Origin: Crocinitomicaceae bacterium
Lineage (GTDB): Bacteria > Bacteroidota > Bacteroidia > Flavobacteriales_D > Crocinitomicaceae
Direction: 5' to 3'
DNA length: 6,622 nt
NCBI GenBank assembly: GCA_015662935.1
Contig: DQTF01000255.1
Coordinates: 1-6,622, forward strand
The notes under the pieces are model-generated. The model ran no database searches. It was not told the DNA's origin and was given only the letters and a program-made list of their open reading frames with translations. The stretch's first letter is position 1; each line of letters begins with the position of its first letter. Positions 1 through 4,511 of the stretch are shown here, in pieces. The translations under genes were made by a program, and so were the position numbers.

Positions 1-415
1 CTGTTTCATCGTCTAGAGAAGAGCCGTCTTCATCTTTCGTGCTTATTTCTATCATCATAAAGCGGGTCAATTCTGGCTGATCAATAAAATCATTGAGAAC
101 TTCTTCATTATCGGTATCAAAATAATGGTCTAACATTTCAAAGAAGGGTTCTTCGAAAGCCTCGATATCATCTTCTGAAATCACATTCATCAAAACTTGT
201 TCTTGCACGAAAGCTTCTGATATCAAGCAAAAATAATAAATCAACAATCCTTCGAGTTGCTCATTTTTATATTCAAGTGCTGCAGACATTACATATCCTA
301 GTAATGTTTGCTGTGCTAATGCGAAAGTTTCAGATACTCTTTCTAATCCGTCTTCATCTAGATTATCGATTTTATTAATTGCTTTTTCTATGGAGGCTTG
401 TTGAATATGCTTCAT
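1..415 (-). CDS. Hypothetical highly acidic protein, N-terminal part (runs off left edge)
   Basis: The minus strand is open from an ATG at 415 to the window edge, about 138 codons, so the C-terminus and stop are outside the window. The protein begins MKHIQQASIEKAINKIDNLD. I do not recognise the family. By my count about 34 of the 138 residues are Asp or Glu and only about 7 are Lys or Arg. There is no signal peptide, and the middle (about residues 30-75) reads as amphipathic helices, so a soluble, helical cytoplasmic protein is likely. Acid-rich runs such as SEDDIEAFEE and KDEDGSSLDDE suggest a loop or tail towards the C-terminus. The ATG follows an A-rich leader and a TAnnTTTA box, which supports the start. 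The gene is divergent from the peptidase at 524, so nothing here links the two functionally. Codon use looks like that of the neighbours. I am confident that it is coding; the function is unknown. Confidence 0.8.
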   Translation of the reverse strand, partial: MKHIQQASIEKAINKIDNLDEDGLERVSETFALAQQTLLGYVMSAALEYKNEQLEGLLIYYFCLISEAFVQEQVLMNVISEDDIEAFEEPFFEMLDHYFDTDNEEVLNDFIDQPELTRFMMIEISTKDEDGSSLDDET

Positions 416-428
416 TGAGTTTTTTTTG

Positions 429-436
429 TAAAAGTA
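429..436 (-). promoter_or_regulatory. Putative -7 promoter box of the acidic hypothetical gene
   Basis: Read on the minus strand this is TACTTTTA followed by C. It matches the Bacteroidota -7 consensus TAnnTTTG except for A in place of the final G. It ends 13 nt before the ATG at 415. I see no TTG at the usual -33 distance, so the call rests on the -7 box, its position, and similar boxes before other genes in the window. Confidence 0.3.
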
Positions 437-446
437 AGAAAAAACC

Positions 447-486
447 AATGCTCTAACGATCTAATGCTCCAAGGCTCCAATTCTCT
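447..486. repeat. Degenerate 8-bp tandem array (five units, consensus AATGCTCC)
   Basis: Five consecutive octamers can be read in register: AATGCTCT (447-454), AACGATCT (455-462), AATGCTCC (463-470), AAGGCTCC (471-478) and AATTCTCT (479-486). Each keeps the leading AA, and positions 6 and 7 are always T and C. The array sits in the divergent region between the start codons at 415 and 524, just upstream of the peptidase's putative -7 box. The same unit recurs in opposite orientation just after the peptidase stop (2650-2665). The function is unknown. Confidence 0.7.
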
Positions 487-494
487 ATTTTTTC

Positions 495-502
495 TATCTT
501 TA
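495..502 (+). promoter_or_regulatory. Putative -7 promoter box of the S9 peptidase gene
   Basis: TATCTTTA followed by C fits the Bacteroidota -7 pattern TAnnTTT, with A in place of the final G. It lies 21 nt before the ATG at 524, giving a short A-rich leader. I see no TTG at 17-23 bp upstream; that position is occupied by the octamer array. The box lies downstream of the ATG at 464, which argues against that longer start. Confidence 0.4.
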
Positions 503-523
503 CGCGAATTTCAAAACAAACAA

Positions 524-2650
524 ATGAAGCTTACATTCAAAATTTTAATCGCGGCATTCTTATTTTCTGCGGTTTCTTATGGACAATCAAAAGAATTAAC
601 CCTTGAAGATGCGGTGATGCAACAATACGGAAAATTCTATCCGAAATCACTGACAATGTTTAGCTGGGTACCCAACACGGATTGTTACACTTACTTGGAA
701 GGCTACCAAAAATTAATGAAGGCATCGGAAAGGAATACGGAGGCAAAAGAGATTTTGAATATTCAAGAATTAAATAAAAAATTAGGTGCAGAATTGAGTT
801 GGTTTTCTGGATTTAAATGGAAAGATGAAAATGAATTCTGGGTAAATGACGGATTGAAATTCTACACTTATAATACAGTTGATGAGAAAGGACAACTGAT
901 TCATGGACTGGATGAATCGGCAGAGAACCCTACTTTTCATAATGGAACGGAGAATTTAGCATACACTAAAAGGAACAATGTTTACATTCACACTGGCAAC
1001 AAATTGAAGTTAATCGTTACCGATAATGAGGACAAAAATATTGTTTCAGGACAAGCGATTGCGAGAAGTGAATTTGGAATCACCAATGGTTTGTTTTGGT
1101 CGCCAGATGGAAACTCGTTAGCATTCTACCAAAAAGACGAATCGGAAGTTGCAGACTACCCTTTGCTAGATAACACAAAGACTCCAGGAGAGGTGATGTT
1201 TATCAAATATCCTATGACAGGACAAAAATCAGAGAAACCAAAGGTTGGAATTTACAACATCGCAACAAAAAAAACAGCGTTCATTTCTCCAAGAGAAGGC
1301 GAAGACAATTACTTGACCAACCTCTCGTGGACGCCAGACAATAAATTTGTGGTGATTGCTGAAGTAAATCGCGACCAAGATCATTATTGGTTGAATGTTT
1401 TTGATGCGACTACCGGTGCGTTTGTCAGAACTTTGCTCGAAGAAACTAATGATAAATGGGTAGAACCAGAACATGTTGCTTTTTTCCCTTCAAAGACATC
1501 AAATAATTTTGTTTGGATTTCGGAGAAAAGTGGATTTAACAACCTTTACTACTACGATTTCAAAGGGAATTTAATTAAGCAGCTGACCAACCATGAATTT
1601 GTGGTAAAGAATATCATCGGAGAAAGAAATGGGTTGATTTACTACACAACAACTGGAAAAAACCCACTTGACAATCTTGTTTATGCGGTTGATTTGAAAG
1701 GTAAAACAAGAGTTATTACCAAAATTTCAGGAACGCATTCTATAGAAATCACAACAGACGGTAAATTCATCCACGATCACTATTCATCTCATTCTACACC
1801 TGGACAAGACGTAATTCTCAATGCAAAAGGCAAGCTAGAAAAAGAATTATTGATGAGTGACAACTTACTTGCCGACTACAAAATCGGAACAGCAGAAATT
1901 GGTTCAATTACCGCAGAAGACGGAACTAAATTATACACGCGTTTAATCAAACCAAGCAATTTTGATGCGACAAAAAAGTACCCTGTTTTGGTTTACGTTT
2001 ACGGCGGTCCTCACGCACAATTGGTAACCAATTCTTGGTTAGACGGAGCCAGTTTATGGATGTATTGGATGGCAGAACAAGGTTATTTGGTCTTCACAAT
2101 TGACAATAGAGGTTCTGCAGAAAGAGGATTCGCTTTTGAGTCGCAAATTCACAGACAGTGCGGAACGGTAGAAATGGAAGATCAAATTTCGGGCGTTGAC
2201 TATTTAAAATCACTGCCGTATGTTGATGGAGAAAGATTAGCCGTTCATGGTTGGTCTTACGGGGGATTCATGACGACTTCTTTGATGCTTCGCAACGCAG
2301 GCGTTTTCAATGTTGGTGTTGCTGGCGGTCCAGTTACTAACTGGAAATTCTACGAAGCAATGTATGGAGAACGTTACATGGACAGACCTGAGCAAAATCC
2401 AAAAGGATATGAAAAAGCATCGCTCATGACACATGCACAAAACTTAGAAGGCGATTTGTTGTTGATTCACGGAACGGTTGATGATGTTGTTGTGATGCAA
2501 CATAATTTCGCATTGGTGCAACGATTTGTAGAGGTTGGAAAACAAATGGATTTCTTTCCTTACCCGATGCATAAGCATAATGTGAGAGGAGAAGATAGAG
2601 TGCATTTGATGACGAAGGTTTTGGAGTATGTGATTCAGAAGAATAAATAA
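524..2650 (+). CDS. Secreted S9 family serine peptidase, prolyl tripeptidyl/dipeptidyl peptidase IV-like
   Basis: This is a 708-residue exopeptidase expected to remove short N-terminal peptides ending in proline outside the cytoplasm, as part of oligopeptide use. The start at 524 gives a signal peptide (MKLTFKILIAAFLFSAVSYG, then Gln); the in-frame ATG at 464 would add 20 residues ahead of it. Residues about 30-465 form the DPPIV_N beta-propeller, with repeated WSPDG/WTPDN-type strands. Residues about 470-705 form the alpha/beta-hydrolase domain. The nucleophile is Ser578 in GWSYGG, the acid Asp653 in HGTVDD, the base His685 in HKHNVRG, and the probable oxyanion Tyr493 is in YGGP. Ser-to-Asp and Ser-to-His spacings are 75 and 107. 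From memory these equal those of Porphyromonas gingivalis prolyl tripeptidyl peptidase (Ser603, Asp678, His710), while human DPP IV has 78 and 110. The DWxYEEE motif of DPP IV is replaced by ARSEFG (Glu183), and Glu611 lies 33 after the Ser, as Glu636 does in PtpA. The family is certain; tripeptidyl specificity is inferred. Confidence 0.95.
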   Translation: MKLTFKILIAAFLFSAVSYGQSKELTLEDAVMQQYGKFYPKSLTMFSWVPNTDCYTYLEGYQKLMKASERNTEAKEILNIQELNKKLGAELSWFSGFKWKDENEFWVNDGLKFYTYNTVDEKGQLIHGLDESAENPTFHNGTENLAYTKRNNVYIHTGNKLKLIVTDNEDKNIVSGQAIARSEFGITNGLFWSPDGNSLAFYQKDESEVADYPLLDNTKTPGEVMFIKYPMTGQKSEKPKVGIYNIATKKTAFISPREGEDNYLTNLSWTPDNKFVVIAEVNRDQDHYWLNVFDATTGAFVRTLLEETNDKWVEPEHVAFFPSKTSNNFVWISEKSGFNNLYYYDFKGNLIKQLTNHEFVVKNIIGERNGLIYYTTTGKNPLDNLVYAVDLKGKTRVITKISGTHSIEITTDGKFIHDHYSSHSTPGQDVILNAKGKLEKELLMSDNLLADYKIGTAEIGSITAEDGTKLYTRLIKPSNFDATKKYPVLVYVYGGPHAQLVTNSWLDGASLWMYWMAEQGYLVFTIDNRGSAERGFAFESQIHRQCGTVEMEDQISGVDYLKSLPYVDGERLAVHGWSYGGFMTTSLMLRNAGVFNVGVAGGPVTNWKFYEAMYGERYMDRPEQNPKGYEKASLMTHAQNLEGDLLLIHGTVDDVVVMQHNFALVQRFVEVGKQMDFFPYPMHKHNVRGEDRVHLMTKVLEYVIQKNK

Positions 2651-2665
2651 GAGCGTTGGAGCATT
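2650..2665. repeat. Two inverted copies of the 8-bp intergenic unit after the peptidase stop
   Basis: On the plus strand AGAGCGTT is followed by GGAGCATT. On the minus strand they read AATGCTCC then AACGCTCT, the same octamer family as the array at 447-486. The 12 bases at 2656-2667 are the exact reverse complement of 461-472, so the peptidase gene is flanked by inverted copies. The units sit in the 51-bp convergent gap between the peptidase and lipase stops, where a terminator would be expected, but they do not form a hairpin with each other. Confidence 0.55.
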
Positions 2666-2701
2666 AGAAAATGAAAGAAACTCTTTGCTTACGATAATTC
2701 A

Positions 2702-3898
2702 TTACAACCCAAACAACTTTGGTTCTACCACATCATACTTTTCAGGAAAATAAACCTTCAATATTGCTGTGTAATAATTATACGGTTTGTGATTTTGACT
2801 GACCGACGTCTTTTTATACACTGACTTATTCTCAAAGATACCATTTGCATCACGTGGATTATCAGCTAAAAAAACAGGATCTTCCAAAATTGTTGAATCT
2901 TTTAATTCTAACGGATATTCTGGTGGTGGCAACTTAATTACATTCCCAACCTGTGCATAATTAATCTCTTTTCGAGGTTCAGGCATCGTCACCTCACCTA
3001 GCTCTTTTTCAATTTGCTTTGTTACCGATTCACCAAATTTCTCAACGGTTCCTTGTAGTTTCTTTTGCAGCAGAATAGTCAAACCCTCTTTCAACATTGC
3101 AGATTTATCAAATTCTTTATCCTTGGAAATTAATGCCGTTAAATGCGATCTCCAAAATGAGGAATCATTATACGATAGTGGCATCATTGGAACCATATCA
3201 GCAGGATTAATTAATGAATAACTCATTTCTTTCTTGCAGAATTTAGCATTGTACTCTTTAATTAACTCTATATTCCCAATCATAGGTTGAGCAAATGCAT
3301 ACACTTTAAAACTATTCTTTTCACTTAATTTTCTGTTGGGTAAATGCTCAAAATAAGCTCTTGTCAAAAGTGCCAGCGAACCTCCTTGACTGTGTCCTGT
3401 GATAATGATATCATAAACCCCCGCATTGTTCAACTTCTTAACTTGTGCAAGAATTTCTTCGTGCAAATACGCTAAACCCAAAGCATAACCGCTATGCACT
3501 CCTGCAGCTGTATCATTCGCAAATTTATAATTGAATGTTTTTCCTTTAATCTCAATAGTTCCTTCAGCTGGAATAATTGCAGAATTGATATTCTCCATCC
3601 AACTTACTTTTTTATTTGTCGAACCTCTATAATTGATGACACCGATATTCCCTTTCTGATAAATTTGAAACATGTTATCCATTCCAATCACTGGAGAAGT
3701 ATATCTTTTCTTGTATCCTTTTGGGAGAATCTCTTTATCGTATCCGTATAAATCAATATAGGTATAACTGTTACACAATTGAATCATATCCAATGCTTCT
3801 TGAGAATGAAATCCGGGTTGCAAATGAGAAAATGTAGTCTGTGAGAATGAAAAATTAGCGGACAGTAGAACTGCCAAGAGAATTGGGAGAAATTTCAT
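2702..3898 (-). CDS. Secreted class 3 lipase family protein (alpha/beta hydrolase)
   Basis: This 398-residue exported hydrolase probably cleaves ester bonds in acylglycerols or related esters; the true substrate is unknown. The start at 3898 gives a clean signal peptide (MKFLPILLAVLLSANFSFS, then Gln). An in-frame ATG at 3976 would add 26 residues ahead of it and lies upstream of the putative promoter, so I reject it. Lipase_3 hallmarks appear in order: VINYRGS (near the oxyanion region), IIITGHSQGGS with nucleophile Ser170, NPADMVPMMP with Asp234, and HKPYNYY with His370 as the likely base. The Asp-to-His distance of 136 is much longer than the roughly 57 of fungal class 3 lipases. The extra segment (about residues 255-360) has a Lys/Glu-rich helical part followed by a Pro-rich stretch. 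The gene converges on the peptidase, with 51 bp between the stops, and lies downstream of the MazG-like gene on the same strand but across a 24-bp hairpin and a promoter candidate, so it is probably transcribed alone. The fold is well supported and the substrate is not. Confidence 0.9.
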   Translation of the reverse strand: MKFLPILLAVLLSANFSFSQTTFSHLQPGFHSQEALDMIQLCNSYTYIDLYGYDKEILPKGYKKRYTSPVIGMDNMFQIYQKGNIGVINYRGSTNKKVSWMENINSAIIPAEGTIEIKGKTFNYKFANDTAAGVHSGYALGLAYLHEEILAQVKKLNNAGVYDIIITGHSQGGSLALLTRAYFEHLPNRKLSEKNSFKVYAFAQPMIGNIELIKEYNAKFCKKEMSYSLINPADMVPMMPLSYNDSSFWRSHLTALISKDKEFDKSAMLKEGLTILLQKKLQGTVEKFGESVTKQIEKELGEVTMPEPRKEINYAQVGNVIKLPPPEYPLELKDSTILEDPVFLADNPRDANGIFENKSVYKKTSVSQNHKPYNYYTAILKVYFPEKYDVVEPKLFGL

Positions 3899-3931
3899 AC
3901 AGTTTGTTTTTTTGATTTCGGAGATAATATT

Positions 3932-3964
3932 TAAACGTAATAAATCTTGAATAATTGTTTCCAA
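3932..3964 (-). promoter_or_regulatory. Putative Bacteroidota-type promoter of the lipase gene
   Basis: On the minus strand a TTG (plus positions 3962-3964) is followed after 22 bp by TACGTTTA (3939 down to 3932). This fits the flavobacterial layout of TTG, 17-23 bp, then TAnnTTTG, with the last base A instead of G. The -7 box ends 33 nt before the ATG at 3898. The promoter lies inside the 5' extension that a start at 3976 would translate, which supports the shorter protein. Confidence 0.4.
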
Positions 3965-3983
3965 GAAGTTTTCCATACTTATA

Positions 3984-4053
3984 TTAGCTGCTAGCGATTG
4001 GCTTTTAGCTTGATTTGTGTAAGAACAACAATCAAGCTAAAAGCCAATCGCTA
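3984..4053. repeat. Perfect 24-bp inverted repeat made of degenerate 7-bp units
   Basis: The left arm (3992-4015) and right arm (4030-4053) are exact reverse complements around a 14-nt loop (4016-4029). Each arm is itself a degenerate 7-bp tandem array. Plus-strand units are TTAGCTG (3984), CTAGCGA (3991), TTGGCTT (3998) and TTAGCTT (4005), mirrored by ATCAAGC (4031), TAAAAGC (4038) and CAATCGC (4045). It lies 14 nt after the stop of the MazG-like gene and before the lipase promoter candidate, where a terminator would be useful. Neither strand has a T-run after the stem, so it is not a standard intrinsic terminator. An RNA from it would form a very stable hairpin. Confidence 0.85.
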
Positions 4054-4067
4054 AAGGTTACCCCCAC

Positions 4068-4394
4068 CTACTTCAATTTTTCATTATTCAAATGCCGTGT
4101 TGCATCTCGTTTTGTTTTTTTCTCAAAGTTCTTTGCGATTGCATCTTCCAAATTGACTCCTGTTTGATTAGCAAGACAGACCAATACAAAAAGAACATCT
4201 GCCAATTCTTCACCCAAGTCTTTGTTTTTATCACTTTCTTTCTCTGATTGTTCGCCATAACGACGCGCCATGATTCGAGCAACCTCACCCACTTCTTCCA
4301 TGAGCATGGCTGTGTTTGTTAATTCATCAAAATAGCGAACACCGTATTCTTTGATCCAGTTGTCCGTTTTCTCTTGCAGTTGTGTTATTGTCAT
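4068..4394 (-). CDS. MazG-like nucleotide pyrophosphohydrolase
   Basis: This complete 108-residue cytoplasmic protein belongs to the all-alpha NTP pyrophosphohydrolase superfamily, single-domain MazG/YpjD type, which hydrolyses (d)NTPs to NMPs and pyrophosphate, often to clear non-canonical nucleotides. The metal-binding signature is intact: Glu34-x-x-Glu37 in LMEEVGEVA, then 25 residues on, Glu63-x-x-Asp66 in GEELADVLF. The helical tail NFEKKTKRDATRH fits the conserved Lys/Arg-rich C-terminal helix. About 110 residues is normal for single-domain members; two-domain MazG proteins are much longer. ATG 4394 is the only plausible start and has no Shine-Dalgarno sequence. A one-mismatch -7 box (TATTCTTAC on the minus strand, 4429-4421) lies 26 nt upstream, inside a 7-bp repeat array. 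The gene is divergent from the SpoIIE gene, and the hairpin at 3992-4053 follows its stop. No toxin gene is adjacent, so a mazEF context is not indicated. The exact nucleotide substrate cannot be told from sequence. Confidence 0.92.
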   Translation of the reverse strand: MTITQLQEKTDNWIKEYGVRYFDELTNTAMLMEEVGEVARIMARRYGEQSEKESDKNKDLGEELADVLFVLVCLANQTGVNLEDAIAKNFEKKTKRDATRHLNNEKLK

Positions 4395-4402
4395 TTCTCT
4401 AG

Positions 4403-4430
4403 GAATTAAGAAGGCAGAAGGTAAGAATAA
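4403..4430. repeat. Degenerate 7-bp tandem array (four units, consensus GAAGGTA)
   Basis: Units in register are GAATTAA (4403), GAAGGCA (4410), GAAGGTA (4417) and AGAATAA (4424). The two central units differ at one base; the outer ones are looser. The array lies in the 117-bp divergent gap between the MazG-like and SpoIIE genes and, with 4424-4434 (AGAATAATTCT, palindromic around its central A), covers the likely promoter of the MazG-like gene. Confidence 0.5.
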
Positions 4431-4450
4431 TTCTAGTAATTAAAGATTAA

Positions 4451-4485
4451 ATCATCTTTCACCTTTTAATTTTCATCTTTCAATT
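4451..4485. repeat. Degenerate 7-bp tandem array (five units, consensus TTCATCT)
   Basis: Units in register are ATCATCT (4451), TTCACCT (4458), TTTAATT (4465), TTCATCT (4472) and TTCAATT (4479). The final T and fourth-position A are constant. The first unit is preceded by AAAGAT (4442-4447), which can pair with ATCTTT (4454-4459) over a 6-nt loop. The array occupies the upstream region of the SpoIIE gene where a -33 box would lie. The unit differs from the GAAGG-type array about 20 bp away. Confidence 0.6.
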
Positions 4486-4499
4486 CACCAAATATTTCC

Positions 4500-4507
4500 T
4501 ATATTTA
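4500..4507 (+). promoter_or_regulatory. Putative -7 box immediately before the SpoIIE gene
   Basis: TATATTTA followed by C matches TAnnTTTAC, the same form as the boxes at 495-502 and 429-436 (minus). Only 4 nt separate it from the ATG at 4512, so transcription from it would give a leaderless or nearly leaderless mRNA. No TTG lies at the -33 distance. It could be a chance match in AT-rich DNA. Confidence 0.25.
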
Positions 4508-4511
4508 CTTC

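Noticed and set aside
464..523. Longer N-terminus of the S9 peptidase starting at ATG 464
   Set aside because: It would place 20 residues ahead of a clean signal peptide, starts inside the octamer array and lies upstream of the putative -7 box.
1229..1474. Minus-strand open frame inside the peptidase
   Set aside because: It lies opposite the conserved beta-propeller coding sequence and has no recognisable features or start context.
2674..2686. Small hairpin AAAGA-aac-TCTTT in the convergent gap as a terminator
   Set aside because: It has only 5 base pairs, mostly A-T, and no T-tract, so it is too weak to call.
3494..3751. Plus-strand 85-codon frame opposite the lipase
   Set aside because: It is antisense to the region between the signal peptide and the active-site serine and rich in Cys/Ile/Ser, as expected of an antisense shadow.
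3899..3976. Longer N-terminus of the lipase starting at ATG 3976
   Set aside because: It would add 26 residues ahead of the signal peptide, and the putative promoter (3932-3964) lies within it.
3992..4053. Rho-independent terminator for the MazG-like gene
   Set aside because: The stem is strong, but no T-run follows on either strand and the arms are mostly A/T-rich heptamers. It is therefore listed as a repeat, though a role in termination is not excluded.
4088..4288. Alternative frame on the minus strand inside the MazG-like gene
   Set aside because: It overlaps the correct frame, which holds the ExxE and ExxD motifs; its product is a frame-shifted shadow.
4068..4394. MazG antitoxin-regulator or defence role for the small pyrophosphohydrolase
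   Set aside because: No toxin, relA or defence gene is adjacent, and single-domain members are common housekeeping proteins.
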